Shown: positions 40,225 to 47,645, counted from the stretch's first letter. The stretch is DNA of 64,000 bases from Risungbinella massiliensis (GCF_000942395.1 NZ_LN812103.1:219000-282999); one strand, 5' to 3'. Notes: generated from the letters alone by a model not told the origin. Made by a program: numbers and translations.

Positions 40225-41607
40225 TTGGTGAGTAGAAGAGAAGTCCCTGTTCAATTAGGGGAAAAGGTAACTCTGACTATCACTGGGTTGGCTCATAATG
40301 GTGCGGGAGTAGGCAAATATGAAGGATTCACTATATTTGTTCCAGGAACGATACCAGATGAGACAGTTACCGTAGAAGTGGATCAGGTCAAAAAACAATA
40401 TGCAACAGCGAAACTTCAAAGTTTGGATCTTGAACACCCACAAAGAGTGGTAGCACCTTGTCCTGTGTTTGATGCATGTGGAGGATGTCAGACACAACAT
40501 CTGAGTTATCCATTACAGCTGGAGATGAAACGCCGTCAAGTCCGTGATCAGTTTGAACGGATTGGTGGCTTTGCTGATCTGCAAGTGGAAACTACGATCG
40601 GAATGGACGAAGGTGCGCAGTGGCGTTACCGCAATAAAAGCCAGATTCCATTTGCTTTTCAACAGGGTAAAGCAGTCTCTGGCTTTTTTGCACCGAACTC
40701 TCACGACATAGTAGAGTTTCCGGAGTGTATTATTCAACATCAAATGGCAGATGAAGTGATAGGTCGCATTCGGGAATTAGTACGCAAATGGAAAATACCA
40801 GCTTACGATGAAAAAAGACATCAAGGTGTCCTTCGGCATGTCATGATCCGTGTGGGCTTTGAGACGAATCAGGTAATGGTAGTATTGGTCACGAGAACAT
40901 CTGAACTGCCACATCAAGCGGAATGGATAGAAGAACTACGAAAATTCCCGGAAATTCGTTCCATCTATCAGAATATCAACTCAGAACGAACCAATGTGGT
41001 ATTAGGGAAGCAGAATCGCCTGCTTTGGGGAGAACCCACTATTACGGATCAGGTCGGCAAGGTATCGTTCTCCATCTCGCCCCATTCTTTTTTTCAAATC
41101 AACCCGATTCAAACTAAAGTTCTCTATGATGTTGTGAAGGAATACGCAGATTTGTCAGGGAAAGAGACGGTATTGGACCTATATTGTGGAACAGGTTCTA
41201 TCGGTCTTTATCTAGCTGATCAGGCAAAACAAGTGATTGGTATCGAAGTAGTGGCTGATGCAATAGAGGATGCCAAGAAAAATGCTACAAACAATGGAAT
41301 CACTCATGCCAGTTATCTTGTTGGAAAAGCGGAAAAAGTGATGCCACGATTGGTTCGAGACGGGATTTCAGCAGATGTGGTAATAGTGGACCCACCAAGA
41401 AAAGGTTGTCATGAGGAGCTTTTAGAAGCAGTAGCGGAAGTGCAACCGAAGAAGTTGGTTTATGTTTCGTGCAATCCGGCTACGTTGGCGAGGGATGCGA
41501 AATGGTTAGCAGAACATGGATTTGAGTTAACCAAAGTCCAGCCAGTTGATATGTTTCCACAAACGAGTCATGTAGAGACGGTAGCATTATTTGTAAGGGT
41601 AGATTAA
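40225..41607 (+). CDS. rlmCD: 23S rRNA (uracil-C5)-methyltransferase, RlmCD/RumA type
   Basis: 460-aa SAM-dependent m5U methyltransferase. An N-terminal TRAM domain (TITGLAHNGAGVGKYEGF) precedes an iron-sulfur cysteine cluster (CPVFDACGGCQTQHL and, later, FPECIIQHQ). The SAM site is VLDLYCGTGSIGLYLA, followed by IVDPPRKGCHEELL and the catalytic Cys in VYVSCNPATLARD. It is likely dual-specific for U747 and U1939 as in Firmicutes. Start TTG 40225, 8 nt after AAAGGA. A fragment of a second copy lies at 43445. Confidence 0.93.
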   Translation: MVSRREVPVQLGEKVTLTITGLAHNGAGVGKYEGFTIFVPGTIPDETVTVEVDQVKKQYATAKLQSLDLEHPQRVVAPCPVFDACGGCQTQHLSYPLQLEMKRRQVRDQFERIGGFADLQVETTIGMDEGAQWRYRNKSQIPFAFQQGKAVSGFFAPNSHDIVEFPECIIQHQMADEVIGRIRELVRKWKIPAYDEKRHQGVLRHVMIRVGFETNQVMVVLVTRTSELPHQAEWIEELRKFPEIRSIYQNINSERTNVVLGKQNRLLWGEPTITDQVGKVSFSISPHSFFQINPIQTKVLYDVVKEYADLSGKETVLDLYCGTGSIGLYLADQAKQVIGIEVVADAIEDAKKNATNNGITHASYLVGKAEKVMPRLVRDGISADVVIVDPPRKGCHEELLEAVAEVQPKKLVYVSCNPATLARDAKWLAEHGFELTKVQPVDMFPQTSHVETVALFVRVD

Positions 41608-41634
41608 AAATAGTTTAGATGTGGTTACATGTGT

Positions 41635-41664
41635 GAGCCTCCCTTCTAAAAAGGGAGGCTTTAT
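41635..41664 (+). terminator. Terminator after rlmCD
   Basis: AGCCTCCCTT and AAGGGAGGCT form a 10-bp perfect stem followed by TTATTT. Confidence 0.9.
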
Positions 41665-41695
41665 TTATGAAAGACAATAAGTTAATAATCTTTAG

Positions 41696-41851
41696 GACGC
41701 TCTAAGCAACCCTAAAAAAGGAATACCGAGCAATGCCGTCGTTCATCCTACGATGGAAACTATGGGCTTTCAGCCGACAAAAGTCTGTAATTTTCCGGAT
41801 GGTTTTTTTTACGATAATTTATTATTTGGGTACAACCCGCTTGACGGTTAA
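41696..41851 (+). pseudogene. 51-codon gene remnant of unknown family
   Basis: An open frame without a start codon reads DALSNPKKGIPSNAVVHP, TMETMGFQPTKVCNFPDG and FFYDNLLFGYNPLDG, then TAA. It looks like the C-terminal end of a real protein (balanced, aromatic-rich, no low complexity) but lacks an N-terminus and ribosome site. It lies between rlmCD and a convergent glycosyltransferase, within a stretch of other remnants. I cannot assign it. Confidence 0.4.
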
Positions 41852-41868
41852 CACCGGCTTACAAAACG

Positions 41869-42573
41869 CTAAATGTTTTCGACCTTCAGTACCTTGGCGT
41901 TTCTCGTCAGCTGTTTATCAGAGACGATCCAGGTGTGGTGCCTGGAATTATTCCTTCGGATGGCGATGAAATGAAGCTTACTGCCCGCATAAATTCGGAA
42001 TCCTCTAGCTAGACTTGCGGTACAGAACCTGATGCATTCCCCGCCGGTTTGGTTCGGAAAAGAGATCTGCTGGAACACCTGCCGCTTCACCAGTAACGTC
42101 GCTCCTTGAACCATGTGGACAGGGCGCTGCTCCAGATCGCTGTACCGGAGCAGAAGCAACTTTTTACTTTGCAGATACATGTAGTGGGCACGTTTGCCTA
42201 CAATATCAGCGTTGGTCTTTAGCATAGTTCGCATGCTATCTCCTAAATAGTCAGGGGCATAATAATCGTCATCATCAAATTTTGCAATATAACCGAATCG
42301 TGATCGCTTGACTCCGTAGTTGAGACAGGCCCCTAGAGAAACATTGTCCGGTAGACGGTAAATCCTAACGTTTTTATATGGTTTTGCAGCTTCGATGTAG
42401 TCTGTAAAATTCATGGTTCTATTGTTTAAAATCACAATAAGCTCTTTATTGCGGTATGTTTGCCTGCCGTAATTTTGAAACAAGTTATGCAGGAAGGAGG
42501 GGCGTTTCGTACACGTGATAATGGAGACGGCCTGCGATTGCTTCATCCCAGGGTGAGTCGGCACCTGTTTCAT
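41869..42573 (-). CDS. GT2 glycosyltransferase, CgeD-like (second copy, possibly degenerating)
   Basis: 234-aa GT-A-fold glycosyltransferase: AVSIITCTKRPSFLHNLFQN, KELIVILNN and KFDDDDYYAPDYL (the DXD metal site). The region where the upstream paralogue has GEDD reads GECI here, so the presumed acceptor-side acid is lost. The C-terminus also stops at a TAG where the paralogue has Lys, followed in frame by RFVSR, which the paralogue keeps. It starts in a 4-bp ATGA overlap with the upstream copy. Similar enzymes glycosylate spore surface layers. Confidence 0.75.
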   Translation of the reverse strand: MKQVPTHPGMKQSQAVSIITCTKRPSFLHNLFQNYGRQTYRNKELIVILNNRTMNFTDYIEAAKPYKNVRIYRLPDNVSLGACLNYGVKRSRFGYIAKFDDDDYYAPDYLGDSMRTMLKTNADIVGKRAHYMYLQSKKLLLLRYSDLEQRPVHMVQGATLLVKRQVFQQISFPNQTGGECIRFCTASLARGFRIYAGSKLHFIAIRRNNSRHHTWIVSDKQLTRNAKVLKVENI

Positions 42574-43316
42574 GACCGAAACCCCTTCGGTTTTCGCGAT
42601 ACGAATCGTTTATAATTCCGTACATGTGGGATTTTTTTATGGTGTGACAACAACTCTTTGTCGCTAATGATCCATGTGTGGTTGGCTGAGTTTTTTCTGC
42701 GGATGGCGACAAAATTATATTTGCCTGCCGAATACACCTTGTACCCCTCCATTTTTCCACTTAAGCAAAACAAATCGTCTTCGCCGATGTTCCGATTCGG
42801 AAATTGAATCCGCTTAAATACGGATCGTTTAAACACAAGCGTTGCGCCAGGTAGATAGGTGACCTCCCGATTCTCGTCCTGCGGAAACCGAAGAAGCAGC
42901 ATTTTTGATCCGCGTAAATACATGAAATGAGCTCGTTTTCCGATAATATCGGCGTTCTTTCGTTTCAACGTCTGTAGCATCTCGGCCAAATAGTAGGGGG
43001 CATAGTAGTCATCATCATCAAACTTGGCGATATAGGGGTAGCTGGCTTTGTTAACGGCAAAATTTAAACAAGCGCCCAGCGTTTCATGCTCTGGTATGCG
43101 GAAAATGCGAACGTTTCGAAGTTTTTGGGTTAAACGGTAGTAAGGAGACAGAGAAGTGTCGTTGGAGTTGACGACAATGATAAGTTCTTTCTTTGGGTGC
43201 GCTTGCCGGACGTAATTTTGAACCAGATTCTTTACATAGCTTGGACGATTCGTACACGAAATGATAGATATACCCTGTCGTTGACTTAAGCTCGGGTTTC
43301 TTGGACCTGTTCCCAT
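42570..43316 (-). CDS. GT2 glycosyltransferase, CgeD-like (first copy)
   Basis: 248-aa GT-A glycosyltransferase with GISIISCTNRPSYVKNLVQN, KELIIVVNSND, GACLNFAVNKASYPYIAKF, DDDDYYAPYYL (DXD) and IGEDDLFCLSG (catalytic acid region). The C-terminus has ANHTWIISDKELLSHH and RFVSRKPKGFRS. It resembles CgeD and related spore-crust glycosyltransferases (inference from architecture). ATG 43316 has GGAGG 9 nt upstream. A longer reading adds 43 codons without a ribosome site. It is about half identical to the downstream copy, so this is an old tandem duplication. Confidence 0.8.
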   Translation of the reverse strand: MGTGPRNPSLSQRQGISIISCTNRPSYVKNLVQNYVRQAHPKKELIIVVNSNDTSLSPYYRLTQKLRNVRIFRIPEHETLGACLNFAVNKASYPYIAKFDDDDYYAPYYLAEMLQTLKRKNADIIGKRAHFMYLRGSKMLLLRFPQDENREVTYLPGATLVFKRSVFKRIQFPNRNIGEDDLFCLSGKMEGYKVYSAGKYNFVAIRRKNSANHTWIISDKELLSHHKKIPHVRNYKRFVSRKPKGFRS

Positions 43317-43444
43317 ACCATCGCTCCTCCTTATTTGATCATGAGCAAAACTATTACTACTACAATATGTGAATGATAGAGAGCGGTAACGGTAGATGGA
43401 CCATAAAACAGTAGGAGAGGTGCTGAAAATATGAGATTTGTTCA

Positions 43445-43558
43445 ATCTACCAAAATATCAACACGGAGCGTACTAATATGGTACTAGGGGAGCAGAACTG
43501 CTTGCTTTTGGGAGAACCCCATTGGCAGTTCCAAAGTAAGAGACCGTACATGTTTTAA
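43445..43558 (+). pseudogene. Fragment of a second rlmCD-type gene
   Basis: In one frame this reads IYQNINTERTNMVLGEQNCL then LLGEP, matching residues of the intact gene at about 40966-41036 (SIYQNINSERTNVVLGKQNR LLWGEP) with several substitutions. It diverges after GEP and ends at TAA. It is a decayed duplicate piece, and shows that the rlmCD-glycosyltransferase region has been rearranged. The remaining sequence to 43660 shows no gene. Confidence 0.85.
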
Positions 43559-43668
43559 ATTCTTGAAGTGATTTAGAATAATTTCATAAAAGCTCTGTAT
43601 TGCTGAACCAATCCTGATTATAGAAAAGTTGGCAATGAAGCACTTTACAGGTTGATAAAAATAAAAGG

Positions 43669-43695
43669 TCCACGGTTCCTTTTAGGTACCGTGGA
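43669..43695 (-). terminator. Terminator of short paralogue 5
   Basis: TCCACGGT pairs with ACCGTGGA with further inner pairing. On the minus strand it is followed by CCTTTTATTTTT. Confidence 0.85.
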
Positions 43696-43707
43696 TGTTT
43701 GCTTATC

Positions 43708-44061
43708 CTAGTATGAAATTTTTATTTGTCGATCCCTATGCTCTCGCCATTGGAATAATAATCCTGTCTCATCTCTATAGTCACTTTTTTTGCGAAGTTG
43801 ATGGGAACGGAGAGGGTTTCCATGTTTGTCGAGAAAGATGATCAGGATAAACGACTCGAATGGTCTCATTCTTACAAATACTGGATCGACCGGTTCTGCA
43901 TTGAACTTGGTGCAGATTACCAAGGTGTGATTTAGTAACATTTCTGATGAAAAAAATGTTTTTGGTGCTATGATGGTAAAAAGTTTTCTTGGATTTTCCC
44001 CACCTTGCAAAATATCAAAATAATGAGGGTTGTATGCTGCTATCTTGCTAATTGTTTTCAT
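43708..44061 (-). CDS. Unknown short protein, paralogue 5 of a five-member family
   Basis: 117-aa protein. Shared family pattern: an N-terminal ISKIAAYNPHYFDILQGG, KLFTIIAPKTFF, LLNHTLVICTKF, a central strand ending FILIIFLDKHGNPLRSH, and the C-terminal DETGLLFQWREHRDRQIKIS. No known domain recognised. It looks like a small beta-rich fold. ATG 44061 follows AAGGAGGAGC. Its own promoter (extended -10 at 44164-44159), structured leader and terminator make it monocistronic. Confidence 0.7.
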   Translation of the reverse strand: MKTISKIAAYNPHYFDILQGGENPRKLFTIIAPKTFFSSEMLLNHTLVICTKFNAEPVDPVFVRMRPFESFILIIFLDKHGNPLRSHQLRKKSDYRDETGLLFQWREHRDRQIKISY

Positions 44062-44164
44062 ATCATGCTCCTCCTTATATTTAGGATGCTAAAGAGCCAG
44101 ATCGCATCTGACCCTTATCGCATCCTAAGATAGGAGCAAGCATAGATAAGCAAAATTTATTATA
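44062..44164 (-). promoter_or_regulatory. Structured leader 5 (promoter, nested hairpin, SD-pairing segment)
   Basis: Minus strand order: TTTGATATAAT (extended -10-like), GCTTATC, the anti-SD segment GCTTGCTCCT, stem TTAGGATGC, GATAAGGG, inner hairpin GTCAGAT/ATCTGGC, CTCTTTA, return stem GCATCCTAA, SD AAGGAGGAGC, ATG. The same order occurs in four more copies. Confidence 0.75.
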
Positions 44165-44216
44165 TCAAATAGTTGGACAATAAATTGTATCAAATATAAG
44201 TCGGTTAAAATAAAAG

Positions 44217-44246
44217 ATCCACGGTTGCTTTTTGGGAACCGTGGAT
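44217..44246 (-). terminator. Terminator of short paralogue 4
   Basis: ATCCACGGTT pairs with AACCGTGGAT, followed on the minus strand by CTTTTATTTT. Confidence 0.85.
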
Positions 44247-44267
44247 TTGCTTATCTAGTTTGAAATG

Positions 44268-44645
44268 TTAGTTTGATATTTTCAATTGACGTGCTGCATC
44301 ATCACGCCAACTATATCTGATACCGAATTCATCTGTGTAAGTTGATTGGAGAATGATCGTTCTAGGGTTTTTGAACATCGCACCCGTCTGTCCGAAGTAA
44401 CTAATTTCTACTCCAGACTTTCTGATTTTGTTAATATCTCTAGATTTACTTGTGATTTTGAGGAATAGTTGAGTACCATTTCCCAAATTGATGATTGTGA
44501 TTCGATCTAAAAAAAGAACGATCGGATAGTACGAAAGGTGCTGCGCAGGAATCACATGCTCTACTTTCGGGATTATTCCTCTTCGAAGTTTCCCAAACTC
44601 CCTAGGCGTCACGATCGCGATACTGCTAATTTTGTTTTCAAACAT
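44268..44645 (-). CDS. Unknown short protein, paralogue 4
   Basis: 125-aa member of the same family: NKISSIAIVTPREFGKLRRG, PKVEHVIPAQHLSYYPIVLF, LDRITIINLGNGTQL and the conserved end DEFGIRYSWRDDAARQLKIS. Pairwise it shares mainly the pattern (I..I..P.EF.KL....., LD...I, DE.G....WR....RQ.KIS) with the others, so the family is old and diverging. ATG 44645 follows AAGGAGGAG. It has its own leader and terminator. Function unknown. Confidence 0.7.
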   Translation of the reverse strand: MFENKISSIAIVTPREFGKLRRGIIPKVEHVIPAQHLSYYPIVLFLDRITIINLGNGTQLFLKITSKSRDINKIRKSGVEISYFGQTGAMFKNPRTIILQSTYTDEFGIRYSWRDDAARQLKISN

Positions 44646-44755
44646 ACTTATCTCCTCCTTGTAATTTCTAAGATGCTAAAGAGACAAATGAATTCGTCTG
44701 TCCCTTAGCGCATCCTAGAAATAGAGGAGCAAGTAGATAAGCAATATCTATTATA
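44646..44755 (-). promoter_or_regulatory. Structured leader 4
   Basis: TTTGTTATAAT (44755-44750 is TATAAT), GCTTATC, CTTGCTCCTC, stem TTTCTAGGATGC with return GCATCTTAGAAA, inner GACA/TGTC, CTCTTTA, SD AAGGAGGAG. Stem positions differ from the other copies but keep pairing (one G-U). Confidence 0.75.
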
Positions 44756-44918
44756 ACAAAGTTGTAGGATATTGAAATAAAAATAATTTTAATATTTAAA
44801 AATGACGAATAGTGGCAAAGTGATCTTCAAAGTAAGGAATTTTTTGTTTGTACGATCAATGAGAAATAGACCACCTCTGCCGTTTGTATGCTTAGTCCGC
44901 TACTAAAGAAAAATAAAA

Positions 44919-44947
44919 TTCCACGGTTTCCAAAGGATCCCGTGGAA
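44919..44947 (-). terminator. Terminator of short paralogue 3
   Basis: TTCCACGG pairs with CCGTGGAA, inner GATCC/GGAAAC region, followed on the minus strand by TTTTATTTTT. Confidence 0.82.
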
Positions 44948-44958
44948 TGGAGCTTATC

Positions 44959-45312
44959 TTAGTAGGATGATATTTTAATATGTGTCTTATGTTTGATATT
45001 TTTTAACCCGAATTCCAAACCAGATTTATCTCTAAATTTTCGGTGCAATATGTGAGAACGGATACAGTTTCCGTTCCAATCAAAGAATATTAATTTGATC
45101 CAATGCGTATTAAATTTCTCGAATTTGATTATGTGTGTTTTATAATATCCATTTTGTAATTGGGTGCGGATCATTGCAACCTTGTTTAGATAATCATCTT
45201 GGTTATGAAAGGAAGTCGGATCTTCTATTGTGTTCAATCTGTAAGCCGAGTTTCTCGTGATTAATTTCTCAAATTCTTTTGGCTCATAAATGCATATTTC
45301 TTTGATTTCCAT
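44959..45312 (-). CDS. Unknown short protein, paralogue 3
   Basis: 117-aa family member: IKEICIYEPKEFEKLITRNS, RLNTIEDPTSFHNQDDYL, NKVAMIRTQLQNG, HWIKLIFFDWNGNCIRSHIL, and the end RDKSGLEFGLKNIKHKTHIK IS. It keeps the motif order and the [G/D]NxxRSH turn shared with paralogue 5. ATG 45312 follows AAAGGAGGAA. Monocistronic with leader and terminator. Function unknown. Confidence 0.7.
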   Translation of the reverse strand: MEIKEICIYEPKEFEKLITRNSAYRLNTIEDPTSFHNQDDYLNKVAMIRTQLQNGYYKTHIIKFEKFNTHWIKLIFFDWNGNCIRSHILHRKFRDKSGLEFGLKNIKHKTHIKISSY

Positions 45313-45424
45313 ACTTACTTATTCCTCCTTTTAATTATGTTTAGGATGCTAAAGAGTTAGATCAAATCTAACCCTTATCGCATCCTAAACAGGAGGAGTA
45401 AGCAGATAAGCTATGTTTATTATA
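45313..45424 (-). promoter_or_regulatory. Structured leader 3
   Basis: TTTGCTATAAT (-10 at 45424-45419), GCTTATC, CTTACTCCTCCT (complementary to the SD AGGAGGAATAAG), stem GTTTAGGATGC / GCATCCTAAAC, inner GTTAGAT/ATCTAAC, CTCTTTA. The inner stem covaries with the other copies. Confidence 0.78.
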
Positions 45425-45490
45425 GCAAATTTGTAAGTTGTCCGTTTGAAAATTATTTGAATTATCTGGTTTAAGATGAAAAAAATAAAA

Positions 45491-45519
45491 TTCCACGGTT
45501 CCCAAAGGACCATGGAATT
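45491..45519 (-). terminator. Orphan terminator of the same family
   Basis: TTCCACGGTTCC and GGACCATGGAA form a stem followed on the minus strand by TTTTATTTTTTT. No intact gene precedes it, only the remnant at 45525-45665. Confidence 0.75.
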
Positions 45520-45524
45520 ACTAA

Positions 45525-45665
45525 TCAGTTTGGTCGCGCTATTGAAAAATGATTATCTGTTTTCGTCAGTGTGCTTTTTCTGAACCATCCTGCTATTTTT
45601 TCAAAATAACTTATAGGCTCTCTATAATACACCGGTTTAAATCTAAGTCCATAGTAGACTCCTTT
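45525..45665 (-). pseudogene. Truncated gene remnant upstream of the orphan terminator
   Basis: 46 open codons without ATG read GVYYGLRFKPVYYREPISYF, EKIAGWFRKSTL and TKTDNHFSIARPN, then TGA. It is correctly positioned in front of a family-type terminator, so it is probably the 3' end of another short gene of this locus whose start and leader were lost. No clear match to the five paralogues. Confidence 0.45.
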
Positions 45666-45739
45666 CTATAAACATATCTTAATGTAAGTACTAATATATA
45701 TACCCGAACATCTATGTATATGTATCATATAAGAGTGAT

Positions 45740-45763
45740 CCCCAAGTCTAATTGGACTCGGGG
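45740..45763 (-). terminator. Terminator of short paralogue 2
   Basis: CCCCAAGTC pairs with GACTCGGGG-type bases (one mismatch). It lies directly after the stop codon on the minus strand. Confidence 0.75.
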
Positions 45764-45770
45764 ACGTTGT

Positions 45771-46124
45771 TTATCTTATGCTGATTTTCTTTTGGCGAAA
45801 TAAGTCTTGATAGTATTTTATTCGTAGGTTTGCATATTCCATTTCCTGACCAATGTTTAAGCAAATTCCATGATCTAATGCATTTCCTTCATCATCTATT
45901 GCGTTAATCCATATATGATCTCGTTCTGATTTTGCTAGCTTTGTCTGTTTCGTAACACGTAGTGCAATGTTTGTTGTTTGACCATCTACTATTGTATGTA
46001 CGACACTTACTTCATATTCTAGAAAATCCTTTTCTCTATTTGTTGCTTCAACACTAAAATAGTCAGGTAATAATGCTCCGTGAATAAAATCTTCTAGATG
46101 ATAGAACTCAATTAAATGAATCAT
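45771..46124 (-). CDS. Unknown short protein, paralogue 2
   Basis: 117-aa family member: IHLIEFYHLEDFIHGALLPD, YFSVEATNREKDFLEYEVSV, VHTIVDGQTTNIALRVTKQT, then HIWINAIDDEGNALDHGICL and the end YYQDLFRQKKISIR. The latter two blocks align with paralogue 1 (DGSVMDYGMYL... YRKLKIS). ATG 46124 follows GAGGAGGAG. A reading 10 codons longer would cross the leader. Function unknown. Confidence 0.7.
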   Translation of the reverse strand: MIHLIEFYHLEDFIHGALLPDYFSVEATNREKDFLEYEVSVVHTIVDGQTTNIALRVTKQTKLAKSERDHIWINAIDDEGNALDHGICLNIGQEMEYANLRIKYYQDLFRQKKISIR

Positions 46125-46234
46125 ACTTACTCCTCCTCGTGTTTTAGGATACAAAAATGGTCAGAACTACCATCTGGCACTTTTTGTATCCTAAAATGAG
46201 GAGCAAGAAGATAAACAAAAAATATTTTACTATA
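46125..46234 (-). promoter_or_regulatory. Structured leader 2
   Basis: -10 TATAGT (46234-46229), GTTTATC, TTGCTCCTC (anti-SD), then a perfect 16-bp stem TTTTAGGATACAAAAA / TTTTTGTATCCTAAAA (46196-46181 with 46157-46142), inner loop GTGCCAGATGG...CTGACCA, SD GAGGAGGAG. The stem sequence differs from the others in both arms together, strong evidence for RNA pairing. Confidence 0.8.
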
Positions 46235-46294
46235 AGGACAGAAGAATTCTACCTATTGAATATGATAAAAAATAGAATTTATAAAAAATAAATC

Positions 46295-46316
46295 CCCCAG
46301 TTCCGAAGAGCTGGGG
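46295..46316 (-). terminator. Terminator of short paralogue 1
   Basis: CCCCAG pairs with CTGGGG. On the minus strand it is followed by GGATTTATTTTTT. Confidence 0.75.
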
Positions 46317-46323
46317 TTTCTGC

Positions 46324-46686
46324 TTATCCTACCGATATTTTTAATTTACGATAGCTATCACTACAATGTTGAAAGTACAGACCATTGAGATATAACTCGT
46401 TATCAGTTCCTAAATACATACCATAGTCCATAACAGATCCATCCTCATAGAAGAATGTGAGCCAGAGGCCTTCTTGGTATGGTTTCATTTGTACGATGAC
46501 TTGTTTGGTTTGTTCTGTACCTGATTGGATATGAACAATCGCGATGTGATCTAAATAAACCGTTTCTGCAAAGTATGATTTTGGAGTTATGATGGTCATT
46601 AGTTTATCTGCAAATTTCCCTTGTGCGAGCTTCTTGAACTCTCCAACATTGTAAATATCAATTTTTCGAATGTGTTTTGGTAACAT
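46324..46686 (-). CDS. Unknown short protein, paralogue 1
   Basis: 120-aa family member: KHIRKIDIYNVGEFKKLAQG, KFADKLMTIITPKSYFAETV, YLDHIAIVHIQSGTEQTKQV, then VQMKPYQEGLWLTFFYEDGS and the end YFQHCSDSYRKLKISVG. It shares TII.PK.[YF]F, LDH..IV and the KIS end most clearly with paralogue 5. ATG 46686 follows AAGGAGGAG. It is the most upstream of five similar minus-strand units. Function unknown. Confidence 0.7.
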   Translation of the reverse strand: MLPKHIRKIDIYNVGEFKKLAQGKFADKLMTIITPKSYFAETVYLDHIAIVHIQSGTEQTKQVIVQMKPYQEGLWLTFFYEDGSVMDYGMYLGTDNELYLNGLYFQHCSDSYRKLKISVG

Positions 46687-46792
46687 GCTTACTCCTCCTT
46701 GTATTTTAGGATGCTAAAGAGACAGATGTTGTATCTGCCCCTTATCGCATCCTAAAAAGGAGGGAGCAAGTAGATAAGCAATGTCTATTATA
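46687..46792 (-). promoter_or_regulatory. Structured leader 1
   Basis: TTTGCTATAAT (-10 at 46792-46787), GCTTATC, CTTGCTCCCTCCTT complementary to the SD region AAGGAGGAGTAAG, stem TTTTAGGATGC / GCATCCTAAAA, GATAAGGG, inner GGCAGAT/ATCTGTC, CTCTTTA. The whole leader can fold as one long hairpin that hides the ribosome site. Confidence 0.78.
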
Positions 46793-46898
46793 GCAAATGA
46801 AGAAGGATCTAAATATTAATATTATTAGAACATCTTTATTTCAAGCATACTTATGACCACACTTTCAAACACTACCAAAAAAGAAGGAGTGTGGAAGT

Positions 46899-47645
46899 AT
46901 GAATTGGAAAAAATTCCTATCTGTTGTAATGGCGGCAATCGCTTTTCTTTCTTTTTCAGGATTTGTTTCAGCAAAAACTCCTAATGCAAAGGTACGTTTC
47001 CTCCATGCCTCTCCCAATGCCCCAACTGTTGATGTCTACATAGATGGCAAAAAAGTAGTAGATAATGTCCCTTACGCTGGTGTCACCACTTACTCAGATA
47101 TAACGGCGGGAGACCACAAGGTCGAAATATACCCAGTAGGGACAAAAGAGAAGGCGCTGTTAAGCAAAAATGTAAAAACAGATGCTGGACAAAGATACAC
47201 TATTTCCATAGTGGGACGGGTAGATGATCCAAATAATGATTTGTTATTGGATTTATTAGTAGCTTCGGATCAACCTACTCATTTACCAGGTAAAGCACAA
47301 CTTCGTACCGTTTATACTTCACCAGATGCACCCGCTATCTCTGTCTGGGAGAAAAATGGTCCTGTTTTGTTTGAACGAGTAGGATTTAAAGAAATTTCCA
47401 ACTACCGTGCAATGGAGCCCAAGACATACAATTTAGAAATTCGGTTAGTGAATTCCGAGACGACTTTGTTAGAAATACCTAATCTGCCACTAAAAGATCA
47501 AGATGAGGTCACTCTTTATGTGTTAGATGTCAAGGGTGATCCAAAGCTACAAGTGATTGCTTTGAATGAAAAAGGAGAAGTTTTACGAACCTTACCTACA
47601 TTAGGTCAAGTTGCAGGAGAGGCGTTACCAAAAAAGAACGATTGA
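46899..47645 (+). CDS. Secreted DUF4397 domain protein
   Basis: 248-aa protein with a Sec signal peptide (MNWKKFLSVVMAAIAFLSFS, cleavage after FVSA). Two DUF4397 repeats follow: AKVRFLHASPNAPTVDVYID with NVPYAGVTTYSDITAG (about 30-120), and AQLRTVYTSPDAPAISVWEK with RVGFKEISNY (about 130-235). These beta-sandwich domains are found in surface-associated proteins of Bacillales; the role is unknown. ATG 46899 has AAGGAG upstream. It points away from the short-paralogue cluster. Confidence 0.88.
   Translation: MNWKKFLSVVMAAIAFLSFSGFVSAKTPNAKVRFLHASPNAPTVDVYIDGKKVVDNVPYAGVTTYSDITAGDHKVEIYPVGTKEKALLSKNVKTDAGQRYTISIVGRVDDPNNDLLLDLLVASDQPTHLPGKAQLRTVYTSPDAPAISVWEKNGPVLFERVGFKEISNYRAMEPKTYNLEIRLVNSETTLLEIPNLPLKDQDEVTLYVLDVKGDPKLQVIALNEKGEVLRTLPTLGQVAGEALPKKND

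Noticed and set aside
43708-46792. CRISPR-like array suggested by regularly spaced repeats
   Set aside because: The repeats are about 100-nt leaders and terminators separated by distinct ORFs, not short repeats with spacers, and no cas genes are present.
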